Notes: generated from the letters alone by a model not told the origin. DNA of 19,717 nt from Nitrosomonas sp. UBA6494 (GCA_002435335.1 DJMI01000151.1:1-19717), one strand, 5' to 3'; counted from the stretch's first letter, positions 6,986 to 14,840 are shown. Numbers and translations are program-made.

Positions 6986-7978
6986 TCAATAAATTTCTGA
7001 TTTTTGTTCGCGATTTAACAACACCTCAACCGCCGTTCTTGCCGATACACTTCCGTCCAGAATGCCGCATACCGCTTGCGTGATCGGCATTTCAATATTT
7101 AATTTCACACCCAGGCGCAAAACCGACTGCGCGGTATGCACGCCTTCAGCAACATGTCCTAGCGCACTCAGAATTTCCTGCAGTGACCTACCCTGAGCAA
7201 GCATAAGCCCGACTTGCCTATTCCGAGAAAGATCGCCCGTACTTGTCAGAATCAAATCCCCAACTCCCGCAAGCCCCATGAAAGTTTTGGCATCTCCTCC
7301 CAAGCCGATACCAAGACGAGTAATTTCCATCAACCCCCTTGTAATCAAGGCTGCACGAGCATTATGACCAAACCCCAAACCATCGGAAATACCAGCCGCT
7401 ATCGTAATCACATTTTTCACCGCCCCACCTGTTTCCACACCGATGACATCTTGGCTGGTATAAATCCGCAACCGTGAACTATGCAATTCGGAAGCAACCA
7501 TGGAAGCAAAAGCAATGTCTTTAGATGCTAACGTCAGTGCAGTAGGTAATCCTTTAGCCACTTCCTCGGCAAAACTCGGCCCAGACAATGCGCCACAGCA
7601 AATCGATTGAGTCGCATAAACTTCCTCGACAACCTGGTGCGGCAAATAGCAAGTATGCGCTTCGAACCCTTTACATCCCAAAACAATTGGGACTTGAATT
7701 TTACGCTGCGCCAGCGCCTCCAAAGTCTCCCGTAGTCCCGCAATTGGCACAACGATCAAAACGAGATCAGATTCATAAAGCGCTTCTGTAAGATTGGAAG
7801 TAATTTTAATTGCTTGCGACAGCGTATGACCCGGAAGAAAATGATGATTAATACGTCGCCGCTGCAAATCGGCTGCGTGATCAGGATCCTTACTCCACAA
7901 ATTGATCGCATGGCGGTTCGATAAATTGATAGCCAGCGCGGAACCCCAGGCTCCGGCGCCTAGTACAGCAATTTTCAT
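6986..7978 (-). CDS. gpsA: glycerol-3-phosphate dehydrogenase [NAD(P)+], GpsA
   Basis: GpsA reduces dihydroxyacetone phosphate to sn-glycerol 3-phosphate, the backbone of phospholipids. The 330-residue product begins MKIAVLGAGAWG, with the nucleotide-binding GxGxxG at 7-12. It carries GCKGFE (101-106), GPSFAEEVAKG (133-143), the catalytic Lys188 in GGAVKNV, and GHNARAALITRG (204-215). The reading frame is open 30 codons further upstream, but the ATG at 7978 is the family start. That ATG overlaps the TGA of the preceding SH3 gene as ATGA, so translation is probably coupled. It is the last gene of the yibN-grxC-secB cluster. Confidence 0.97.
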   Translation of the reverse strand: MKIAVLGAGAWGSALAINLSNRHAINLWSKDPDHAADLQRRRINHHFLPGHTLSQAIKITSNLTEALYESDLVLIVVPIAGLRETLEALAQRKIQVPIVLGCKGFEAHTCYLPHQVVEEVYATQSICCGALSGPSFAEEVAKGLPTALTLASKDIAFASMVASELHSSRLRIYTSQDVIGVETGGAVKNVITIAAGISDGLGFGHNARAALITRGLMEITRLGIGLGGDAKTFMGLAGVGDLILTSTGDLSRNRQVGLMLAQGRSLQEILSALGHVAEGVHTAQSVLRLGVKLNIEMPITQAVCGILDGSVSARTAVEVLLNREQKSEIY

Positions 7979-8451
7979 GAACCCCAGACCTGATTGACTC
8001 TCACATAACCAGTCTGGCCGTCCGCATGACGCACCTTTACCCAACCCGTTACCTCGGCATCCAGCCATTCCATCACAATATCCTGCTCTGCATGGAAAAC
8101 CAATTCGGAATTCGCATCGGCGGCTTTATGAATACTTGCCAGGGGTACAATCACCACAACATACCGCTGCTTGCTAAGCGCTTTCTTCTCTATCCACGCA
8201 AGACTTCCGCTACTGTCACGAACTTTCACCCACTCATCCACATCCACCACTACTTCGACAGGAAGAAATCGACTGGCTATAAATAGCTTATCCGCTTTGA
8301 GCGAAGGCGCATCGTACATGATGACCGAATCCCCCGATATCGAATAAAACTCCATTTCCGCAACAGCGCAAACTGGCAGCAAAGCAAGCAAGCATATCCA
8401 CATTTCTGCACTTTTCAGTAGATTTTGCTTGGCCCATTGTTTCTTATTCAT
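7975..8451 (-). CDS. exported protein with two bacterial SH3 (SH3b) domains
   Basis: The 158-residue product has an N-terminal export signal (hydrophobic 18-31, cleavage likely after AVA31). Two SH3b-like repeats follow, about 36-90 with DEWVKVRDSSGSLAWIEKK and about 97-156 with TGWVKVRHADGQTGYVRVNQVW. The repeated WVKVR-x-G-x-x-G/A-(Y/W)-(V/I) pattern is the SH3b hallmark. Such domains often bind peptidoglycan or proteins in the periplasm, but the role of this one is unknown. It sits between secB and gpsA, 33 bases after secB, and shares an ATGA overlap with gpsA. Met17 is an alternative start that gives a shorter signal; neither start has a clear ribosome site. Confidence 0.85.
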   Translation of the reverse strand: MNKKQWAKQNLLKSAEMWICLLALLPVCAVAEMEFYSISGDSVIMYDAPSLKADKLFIASRFLPVEVVVDVDEWVKVRDSSGSLAWIEKKALSKQRYVVVIVPLASIHKAADANSELVFHAEQDIVMEWLDAEVTGWVKVRHADGQTGYVRVNQVWGS

Positions 8452-8484
8452 AGCGCACCCATCTCTAATATAGGCAGACTTTGA

Positions 8485-8919
8485 TTAATTTTTACTCTTC
8501 TTCTGCTGATAAATAGCTTCAAAATTAACCGGATTCAAAATGACGGGCGGAAAGCCAGCCCGAATTACCACATCGGATACGACCTCCCGCAGATAAGGAA
8601 ATAAAATGTTCGGACACCCGATACCCAAAACCGGATCGATTTCGTTATCAGGTATATGACGAATCCGAAAAATACCAGACTGTTGCGCCTCTATCAGAAA
8701 CATGATCTTGTCTTTTATTTTTGCAGTAACGGTTACAGTCAATACAACTTCGTACAGTCCTTCATCGCTGTTGATACTTTGGTTCTTGGAATCAAGCTGC
8801 AAATTAATTTCCGGCGTATCTCTTTCCAAAAAAATAGTCGGCGCATGCGGAATTTCCAGTGACAAATCCTTGACGTATATCTTTTCTATTGCAAAAACAG
8901 GTTGCTGTGGCTGATTCAT
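8485..8919 (-). CDS. secB: protein-export chaperone SecB
   Basis: SecB is a cytoplasmic tetrameric chaperone that holds precursor proteins unfolded and hands them to SecA. The 144-residue length is usual. Typical stretches are FAIEKIYVKDLSLEIPHAP (about 9-27), the YEVVLTVTVTAK strand, and GIGCPNILFPYLREVVSDV followed by GGFPP-like AGFPPVILNPVNF. An AAGGGA ribosome site lies just before the ATG. It follows grxC by 55 bases, as in E. coli. Confidence 0.97.
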   Translation of the reverse strand: MNQPQQPVFAIEKIYVKDLSLEIPHAPTIFLERDTPEINLQLDSKNQSINSDEGLYEVVLTVTVTAKIKDKIMFLIEAQQSGIFRIRHIPDNEIDPVLGIGCPNILFPYLREVVSDVVIRAGFPPVILNPVNFEAIYQQKKSKN

Positions 8920-8974
8920 AGATCCCTTTTATATTCGATTGACTTAATTAAAAACTCTCATTTGCAACAAACAA

Positions 8975-9232
8975 TCAAGATGCCAATAATGCCGCTAACT
9001 CACCTTGACGATCCAACATGGACAAATCATCAAATCCACCCACGTACCTTTCACCGATATAAATCTGTGGAACCGTGCGGCGACCAGTCTTTTTCATCAT
9101 TTCGGCTCGACGCTCAGGCTCAAGATCCACTCGTATTTTTTCGATATGCTGCACTCCTCTCGCCTGCAATAGACTCTCCGCCATTTTGCAATAAGGACAA
9201 AATCCGGTTGTATACATCGTGATCTTTGGCAT
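8975..9232 (-). CDS. grxC: glutaredoxin 3, GrxC
   Basis: This 85-residue cytoplasmic thiol-disulfide oxidoreductase reduces protein and glutathione mixed disulfides. The dithiol active site CPYC is at 12-15. The cis-Pro glutathione-binding motif TVPQIYIG (about 53-60) and GGFDDL (65-70) are intact, so it should be active. GAGGAG lies three bases before the ATG, a tight spacing. The gene follows the rhodanese-like gene by nine bases and precedes secB. Confidence 0.95.
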   Translation of the reverse strand: MPKITMYTTGFCPYCKMAESLLQARGVQHIEKIRVDLEPERRAEMMKKTGRRTVPQIYIGERYVGGFDDLSMLDRQGELAALLAS

Positions 9233-9241
9233 GAGCTCCTC

Positions 9242-9679
9242 TTACCGCTTAACCAAAGGTAATCCAGCACGTTTCCAAGAATCAATACCGCCCATCAAAT
9301 TTACTACCTGCACAAAGCCATTTTTCTTCAAAAACAAACTCGCGCTATTGGAATGCACCCCTCCGCGATAAATCATTACGACAGGCTTTTGTTTAAATTT
9401 CTCCAACTCCCCCCACCGTTCCTCAATCTTTTCCGACGGCACATGCTTTGCATTGGGCAAATGTCCAGATGCAAATTCGCTATCATCACGAACATCCAGA
9501 ACTAATGCATCCTGATAATTGATTAACTGCACCGCCTGTCGCGTATCAACCTCTTTGATACCCCCTCCCGATAACAACGGCCACAGCAGCATTAAGCCGC
9601 TGACTATCGCTGCAAATAGAAAAAGCAGATTTTCCAATCTACTAAAAATAAAATGATCTTGAAATATTGATAATTCCAT
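9242..9679 (-). CDS. yibN: membrane-anchored rhodanese-like protein, YibN type, lacking the catalytic cysteine
   Basis: The 145-residue product has one N-terminal membrane helix (about 17-37) and a cytoplasmic rhodanese fold. LDVRDDSEFASGHLPNAKHV (61-80) and NLMGGIDSWKRAGLPLV (127-143) are well preserved. The active-site loop reads VVMIYRGGVHS, so the position of the sulfur-carrying Cys is Tyr104 (codon TAT) and the usual loop Arg is His. It therefore cannot work as a classical sulfurtransferase. From memory, E. coli YibN in the same position also lacks this Cys, and it has been linked to the YidC insertase; transfer of that role here is inference. No clear ribosome site precedes the ATG. It leads the grxC-secB-gpsA cluster. 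Confidence 0.85.
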   Translation of the reverse strand: MELSIFQDHFIFSRLENLLFLFAAIVSGLMLLWPLLSGGGIKEVDTRQAVQLINYQDALVLDVRDDSEFASGHLPNAKHVPSEKIEERWGELEKFKQKPVVMIYRGGVHSNSASLFLKKNGFVQVVNLMGGIDSWKRAGLPLVKR

Positions 9680-9917
9680 ACAAATTTTTTATGCCGTTAA
9701 TAAACCGCCTATTTTATCAGAAACATAAAATTTACGTGATTTCACTGCACAAGCTGCCGCACCTTGGAATCTATTGCGTTTTTGACAAAAAAACAAACAA
9801 AAAACACTTTTTTCGCATAAAAAAACAGCCAGATTCTGTGTTTGCTATCAAAAATATAATAAAATAACGGATGTCTTATTCTGTTTGATGTCACTCACAC
9901 CTTTTTTAAAATTCAAC
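9680..9917. promoter_or_regulatory. AT-rich divergent promoter region between yibN and gpmA
   Basis: This 238-base gap holds the control of two divergent operons. For gpmA, a perfect TATAAT lies at 9855-9860 with only a weak -35 (GATTCT, 9832-9837). A consensus TTGACA at 9782-9787 has no -10 at the right distance. For yibN, the minus strand offers TAAAAT about 34 bases before the ATG with a poor -35 (TCACGT). Several A-tracts between 9788 and 9826 could bend the DNA. No further gene is seen. Confidence 0.4.
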
Positions 9918-10667
9918 ATGAAAAAAATTGTTCTCCTGCGGCATGGAGAAAGCACCTGGAATAAAGAAAATCGATTTACCGGTTGGACAGATGTTGATTT
10001 AACACCCCAAGGTATACTGGAAGCGCAAAAAGCTGGTCAATTATTACGTGACCAAGGTTTTTCTTTTGACATCGCGTACACCTCCGTCCTCAAACGCGCT
10101 ATTCGCACACTATGGATCGTACTCGACGAAATGAATCAAATGTGGATTCCGATCGAGCATAGTTGGCGTTTGAATGAACGCCACTATGGCGCATTACAAG
10201 GATTAAATAAAGCAGAGACAGCTGCTCAGTACGGTGATGAGCAAGTGTTGATTTGGCGGAGAAGCTACGATATCAGCCCTCCAGCCTTATGTATCGATGA
10301 TGAGCGTTTTGCCGGCAACGACCCGCGTTACAAACACATGAAACCAAACGACATTCCATTGACTGAGTGTCTCAAAGATACCGTTGCTAGGTTTTTACCT
10401 TATTGGAATACCACTATCGCACCACAAATCGAATCCGGCAAAAACATCATTATTGCCGCGCATGGAAATTCACTCCGCGCGTTGGTTAAATATTTGGATA
10501 ACATTTCAGATGAAGCCATACTCAATTGCAATATTCCAACCGGGATACCGCTGATTTATGAATTGGATGACAACTTAAAACCCATTCAAAGCTATTATCT
10601 GGGAAATCAAGCACAAATACAGGAAGCCATGCAATTAGTAGTCAGTCAGGGAAAATCATCAGGCTAA
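9918..10667 (+). CDS. gpmA: 2,3-bisphosphoglycerate-dependent phosphoglycerate mutase, GpmA
   Basis: This cytosolic enzyme interconverts 3- and 2-phosphoglycerate in glycolysis and gluconeogenesis. The 249-residue product shows the phosphohistidine motif LLRHGES (His9), Glu87 in NERHYGALQG, and the second catalytic His182 in AAHGNSLRAL. The frame is open from a TTG at 9885 and an ATG at 9888, but the family begins MKKIVLLRHG, at 9918. No good ribosome site precedes any of these starts. It opens the plus-strand cluster with envC, ctpA and moeB. In E. coli the same slot next to yibN and envC holds the unrelated cofactor-independent mutase GpmM. Confidence 0.96.
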   Translation: MKKIVLLRHGESTWNKENRFTGWTDVDLTPQGILEAQKAGQLLRDQGFSFDIAYTSVLKRAIRTLWIVLDEMNQMWIPIEHSWRLNERHYGALQGLNKAETAAQYGDEQVLIWRRSYDISPPALCIDDERFAGNDPRYKHMKPNDIPLTECLKDTVARFLPYWNTTIAPQIESGKNIIIAAHGNSLRALVKYLDNISDEAILNCNIPTGIPLIYELDDNLKPIQSYYLGNQAQIQEAMQLVVSQGKSSG

Positions 10668-10684
10668 AAACTGCTCTTCGCGAT

Positions 10685-11938
10685 ATGAGTACGCATAGCG
10701 AACTTATTCAGCCACAGCAACCTTTTTTGATCGCAAAGACCATCGTACCCGCTTACCAGGCTTATCTTCAATGGACGGTTTTACTTTGCGTGCTTTTCTT
10801 TTGCTATCCACTCACTGTCCACGCAAATAACCAAGAAAATCTCAAATCGCTTCGGAATAAAATTCATGTTTTGCAACAAGATCTGACCAGCAACGAAGGA
10901 ATCAAGCAAGAAATTTCTGTTATATTAAACAAAATATCACAAAATATCAGCACCATAACAGCCAGACTGGCCAAGCTTAAAGAAGAAGATCAAAAAGCAA
11001 TAGCAGAATATCGTCAATTTCAAAATCAATACCGACAAACCAAAACAGCAATCGAACTGGAGCGCGATCAATTGAGTCAATTGCTTTATCAGCAATATAT
11101 CGAGGGAAAACAAGATTACTTGCGGCTAGTTCTTAATCAGCACAACCCCTATCAAATCGCTCGCGCAACATACTATTATCAACAGTTTTCCTTGGCACGA
11201 TTCGACAGTATCGAAAAACTGCAATCGCATCAAGACAAACTTAAAGCCTTAATCCAAGACAGTCTTCAGAAAAAAGCAGAAATTGTTGCGATACAAACGG
11301 AATACAACAATCAACGCAAAAAGCTGGAACAAGAAAAAGCCGAACAAAGAAATTTACTCGCACAAATTTCAGGAAAAATCTCAAAACAACAACAAGAAAT
11401 CGATCAATTAAAGAAAGACGAAAAACGCCTGAGTGATTTGATCATCGAAATCAACAAAGCCGCAAAGCAAAAAATCCCAACAAATAACGGTCAAGCACTG
11501 GTCAACAATAAACTTCCCGATGTCACTTCAACGACCGCACCATTCCCGACACTGAAAGGAAAGTTAAATTTACCGGTTCGCGGGAAACTTGTGAGCACTT
11601 TTGGTGGTCAACGCACTGGTATGCAATTAACGTGGAAAGGCCTGTTTATTCAATCAATCGAAGGCAGTGAAGTTAAGGCAATATCGGCAGGCAAAGTAGT
11701 TTTCGCCGATTGGCTCAGAGGCTTTGGAAATTTAATAATCTTGGATCATGGCAATAACTACATGAGCCTATATGGCAATAATGCAACACTGAAAAAGCGA
11801 ACCGGCGATTCGATACGCAGCGGTGAAACCATCGCAACCGTCGGAAATAGCAGTGGTAATTTAGATTCAGGGCTATACTTCGAACTTCGTCATCAAGGGA
11901 AGCCGTTTGACCCTTTGACATGGATAAAAATAGAATGA
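10685..11938 (+). CDS. envC: EnvC-type murein hydrolase activator (degenerate LytM domain)
   Basis: EnvC activates the cell-wall amidases that split the septum at division. The 417-residue product has a long export signal (hydrophobic about 30-43, cleavage likely after VHA47), a long coiled coil rich in Gln, Lys and Glu (about 50-255), and a C-terminal LytM/M23 domain (about 300-415). The zinc-binding residues of active LytM enzymes are replaced: TWKGLFI stands where H-x-G-x-D is expected, and YFELRHQG replaces the HxH motif. This is how EnvC activators differ from hydrolases. It starts 17 bases after gpmA with no strong ribosome site, and its codons are A-rich compared with neighbours. Confidence 0.93.
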   Translation: MSTHSELIQPQQPFLIAKTIVPAYQAYLQWTVLLCVLFFCYPLTVHANNQENLKSLRNKIHVLQQDLTSNEGIKQEISVILNKISQNISTITARLAKLKEEDQKAIAEYRQFQNQYRQTKTAIELERDQLSQLLYQQYIEGKQDYLRLVLNQHNPYQIARATYYYQQFSLARFDSIEKLQSHQDKLKALIQDSLQKKAEIVAIQTEYNNQRKKLEQEKAEQRNLLAQISGKISKQQQEIDQLKKDEKRLSDLIIEINKAAKQKIPTNNGQALVNNKLPDVTSTTAPFPTLKGKLNLPVRGKLVSTFGGQRTGMQLTWKGLFIQSIEGSEVKAISAGKVVFADWLRGFGNLIILDHGNNYMSLYGNNATLKKRTGDSIRSGETIATVGNSSGNLDSGLYFELRHQGKPFDPLTWIKIE

Positions 11939-11986
11939 GCAACACAACCATCTACATCAATTTGACCCGACCGGAGAAGAAAACAA

Positions 11987-13411
11987 ATGAGTAATATCGT
12001 CAAAAAAACAAGTTTGATTCTAATTGGCGCCATTGCAGGAATTTTACTCAGCTTAAACTTCTCTGCGATTGCAAAAAAAGATCAAATCGAAGCGGTGCAC
12101 CCGCTGCCAATTGAAGAATTGCGGACTTTTGCACAGGTTTTTGGTCGCATCAAAAGTGACTACGTCGAGTCTGTCGAAGATAAAAAACTGATTACCGAAG
12201 CGATCAACGGCATGCTGGTCGGATTGGATCCGCATTCTTCTTATCTCGACAAAGATGAATACAAAGAACTGCAAATCGGAACACAAGGAGAGTTCGGCGG
12301 TCTCGGTATCCAGGTTACGATGGAAGATGGCGTCGTTAAAGTCATATCCCCGATCGAAGATACTCCGGCATTTCGTGCCGGTATCAAAACCGGCGATTTG
12401 ATCGTCAAATTGGACGACACGGTAGTTAAAGGCATGTCGTTGAATGAAGCCATCAAACTGATGCGCGGCAAACCCAATACCTCAATAAAAATCACTATTG
12501 TACGAGAAGGTGAGAGAGAACCTTTGGTATTTAACTTAGTACGCGATATCATCAAAATCCAAAGCGTAAAATCCAAAATGATTGAACCTGGTTATGCGTA
12601 CATCCGCATAACGCAATTCCAAGAACAAACTGGAGAAAATCTGGCACAAGCCATAAAAACCCTATTTGCTGAGAATAAGGGAGAAATGAAGGGATTGATT
12701 CTAGATTTACGCAATGATCCAGGTGGCTTACTTAACGGTGCAGTTGCAGTTTCGGCTGCTTTCTTACCGGAAAATGCATTAGTCGTATATACCGAAGGAC
12801 GCAGCCCGGATGCAAAAATGAAGTTGCACGCCAATCCGGAATTTTATTTGCGCGGCACCGACGAAGATTATTTACAAGGTTTACCGGCTGAAGCCAAAAC
12901 CGTACCGATGATCACGCTAGTTAACGGTGGTTCCGCATCCGCCTCGGAAATTGTCGCTGGCGCACTGCAAGACCACAAACGTTCCATCGTGATGGGATCG
13001 CAAACATTTGGTAAAGGATCAGTGCAGACTATTTTGCCATTGGGTAACAATACGGCAATTAAACTCACAACTGCTCGCTACTACACACCCAATGGTCAGT
13101 CGATTCAGGCGCAGGGTATCACACCGGACATTCTTGATGAAGCCGATAACGGCGATGAGCAGCGTTTGCGCGAAGCTGATTTAAATCGCCATTTATCCAA
13201 TGGCAAGAAAAAAGAAAAACAGCAATCTACCGCTGAAACCGATAAAGCGGAAGTGAAGCCTGAAAGTAAGAAAAAAGAAAAGAAAGAAAAAAATAAAGCA
13301 CCGATCGAATTCGGTTCCGAAGATGACTTGCTGCTAAAGCAAGCCATGAATTACTTCAAAGGCATCACAACGCCACCTGAAAAAAAGAGCGATGATCAAT
13401 CCGAAAGCTAG
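11987..13411 (+). CDS. ctpA: carboxy-terminal processing peptidase, S41 family (CtpA type)
   Basis: This periplasmic serine protease recognises protein C-termini. The 474-residue product has a signal or membrane anchor (about 8-29) and a PDZ domain (about 95-180, GGLGIQV and AGIKTGDLIVKLD). The S41 catalytic core carries LDLRNDPGGLL (239-249), nucleophile Ser318 in NGGSASASEI, and Lys343 in TFGKGSVQ, 25 residues apart as in the Prc Ser-Lys dyad. After the core come about 50 residues of Lys/Glu-rich low complexity (about 402-436), then a short tail. A GGAG site lies ten bases before the ATG. It is 48 bases after envC and 12 before moeB. Its proteolysis substrates may include murein-hydrolase regulators, as for related Ctp proteins; this is inference. 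Confidence 0.95.
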   Translation: MSNIVKKTSLILIGAIAGILLSLNFSAIAKKDQIEAVHPLPIEELRTFAQVFGRIKSDYVESVEDKKLITEAINGMLVGLDPHSSYLDKDEYKELQIGTQGEFGGLGIQVTMEDGVVKVISPIEDTPAFRAGIKTGDLIVKLDDTVVKGMSLNEAIKLMRGKPNTSIKITIVREGEREPLVFNLVRDIIKIQSVKSKMIEPGYAYIRITQFQEQTGENLAQAIKTLFAENKGEMKGLILDLRNDPGGLLNGAVAVSAAFLPENALVVYTEGRSPDAKMKLHANPEFYLRGTDEDYLQGLPAEAKTVPMITLVNGGSASASEIVAGALQDHKRSIVMGSQTFGKGSVQTILPLGNNTAIKLTTARYYTPNGQSIQAQGITPDILDEADNGDEQRLREADLNRHLSNGKKKEKQQSTAETDKAEVKPESKKKEKKEKNKAPIEFGSEDDLLLKQAMNYFKGITTPPEKKSDDQSES

Positions 13412-13423
13412 CAGCAAGGAATT

Positions 13424-14188
13424 GTGAATGATCATCAGCTTCTGCGCTACAGCCGACACATCTTGCTCCCGCAAATCGATATTGCGGGACAAGAAAAACT
13501 CAATCAGTCACATGTAGTCATCATCGGTGCCGGTGGATTAGGATCCCCGGCAGCGATGTATCTTACCGCCAGCGGCATTGGACAAATCACCGTTTGCGAT
13601 GGTGATCATGTCGATCTTACCAATCTGCAGCGGCAAATTGTTCATGACAACGATGCGATCGGTTTAGCTAAAGCCGCATCCGCCAAACGATCGCTGACAC
13701 GCATCAACCCTGAAGTCAATATCGTCGCTGTCGAGGAACATGTTGCGGAGGATACGCTTAATCGATTGATTGCCGAAGCGGATGCCGTCGTTGATGCTTG
13801 CGATAACTTCAGCACACGTCACCTCATCAATCGAATCAGTCTAGTGCACAAGAAGCCTCTCATTTCCGGCGCTGCGGTCCGCTTTGACGGGCAAATCAGC
13901 GTATTCGATTTACGCTATGAAAGTAGTCCTTGCTATCACTGCTTATATCCGGAAGAGGGTAATCAAGAAGACATGCCATGCGCCATCATGGGCGTATTCT
14001 CACCACTGGTAGGTATTATCGGCTGCATGCAAGCAGCGGAAACCCTAAAAACCCTACTGAACATCGGAGAAAGCTTAAATGGCCGCTTATTGCTGCTAGA
14101 TGGTCTTACCATGAATTGGCGTTCTGTCAAACTACACAAAGATCCTGCCTGTTCCATCTGCAACGGATCAAACCAATTCACGCGGTAA
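13424..14188 (+). CDS. moeB: MoeB/ThiF-family adenylyltransferase (E1-like)
   Basis: Proteins of this family adenylate the C-terminal glycine of a ubiquitin-like sulfur carrier: MoaD for molybdopterin, ThiS for thiamine. The 254-residue product begins with the LLRYSRHILLPQI stretch and has the ATP loop GAGGLGS (35-41), Arg70-Gln71 of the NLQRQI motif, and Asp127-Asn128. Four zinc cysteines are at 170, 173, 243 and 246, and Cys186 is in the MPCAIMG region. MoeB and ThiF cannot be told apart from sequence alone, and no MoaD, ThiS or sulfur-transfer partner is nearby. The start is GTG with AAGGA very close (three bases). Its last 21 bases overlap the convergent slmA gene. Confidence 0.9.
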   Translation: MNDHQLLRYSRHILLPQIDIAGQEKLNQSHVVIIGAGGLGSPAAMYLTASGIGQITVCDGDHVDLTNLQRQIVHDNDAIGLAKAASAKRSLTRINPEVNIVAVEEHVAEDTLNRLIAEADAVVDACDNFSTRHLINRISLVHKKPLISGAAVRFDGQISVFDLRYESSPCYHCLYPEEGNQEDMPCAIMGVFSPLVGIIGCMQAAETLKTLLNIGESLNGRLLLLDGLTMNWRSVKLHKDPACSICNGSNQFTR

Positions 14189-14770
14189 CAAAACCAACCG
14201 CTGCACGTCCCAATTTGCCAAAGGCTCTCGTTTAAATTCACTTTTAACAAACTGATACCAGCGGCCAATGACAAAACACATCAGCAAATTAGCTTGAGCG
14301 GACACATCCCAATCACTTTTCAAGTGACGCTCATTCATCGCAAAGCGCAACGCCTGCTTCAGCGTAGCTTCAAGCCGGTTATGCAATTGATAAATGCGCG
14401 ATTGCAAATGCGCATTCTCATTAATCAACACATCACCAACCAGAATACGTGTCATGCCAGGGTTTTTTTGTGAAAAGCCGAGCAGCAGCAATAACAAATT
14501 TTCAACCTGCTTGCCGCCACACAGTTCGTCTTGCAAGATCTTATTAATCAAACTGAACAATGTTCGCTCAATAAATTCGATTAAAGCTTCGAACATTTGC
14601 GATTTATTGGTAAAGCATCGATATACCGATGATTCGGAAATATTTAATCGCGCAGCCAAGGCAGCCGTTGTTACCTTGTTATTTTGCGACAGCTCCAGCA
14701 TTTGTGCCAACGCTTGCAAAAGCTGATCTTTTCTTTCGTCTAATTGTATTGATTGATTCGAACGCTTCAA
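14168..14770 (-). CDS. slmA: nucleoid occlusion factor SlmA (TetR family)
   Basis: SlmA binds chromosomal sites and blocks FtsZ assembly over the nucleoid. The 200-residue product (E. coli: 198) has an N-terminal TetR helix-turn-helix (about 33-56, TTAALAARLNISESSVYRCF). The body is diagnostic of SlmA: FEALIEFIERTLFSLINKIL, LLLLLGFSQKNPGMTRIL, and the ending RWYQFVKSEFKREP. The start is a TTG at 14770 that gives the family length, with no ATG in frame until residue 24 and no visible ribosome site. The gene faces moeB and their coding ends overlap by 21 bases. Confidence 0.92.
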   Translation of the reverse strand: MKRSNQSIQLDERKDQLLQALAQMLELSQNNKVTTAALAARLNISESSVYRCFTNKSQMFEALIEFIERTLFSLINKILQDELCGGKQVENLLLLLLGFSQKNPGMTRILVGDVLINENAHLQSRIYQLHNRLEATLKQALRFAMNERHLKSDWDVSAQANLLMCFVIGRWYQFVKSEFKREPLANWDVQRLVLLPRELV

Positions 14771-14820
14771 TTGATTAACCAGAAAAAAGGCACATGAAAT
14801 ACTATCTTAAAAACGCAGTC

Positions 14821-14840
14821 GATTGCCCAGGAAAGCAATC
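14821..14840 (-). repeat. hairpin in the slmA leader
   Basis: GATTGC and GCAATC form a six-pair inverted repeat around an eight-base loop, about 50 bases before the slmA start. It could be an RNA hairpin in the leader or an operator for a dimeric regulator. It does not resemble the palindromic SlmA-binding sequence known from E. coli. Confidence 0.4.

Noticed and set aside
9667..9867. 66-codon plus-strand frame in the yibN-gpmA gap
   Set aside because: It is AT-rich with Lys/Asn/Phe runs, overlaps the yibN start and the gpmA promoter region, and shows no recognisable protein features.
14821..14840. SlmA self-binding site in its own leader
   Set aside because: The GATTGC/GCAATC hairpin does not match the GTGAGT-ACTCAC palindrome known for E. 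coli SlmA, so it is listed only as a hairpin.
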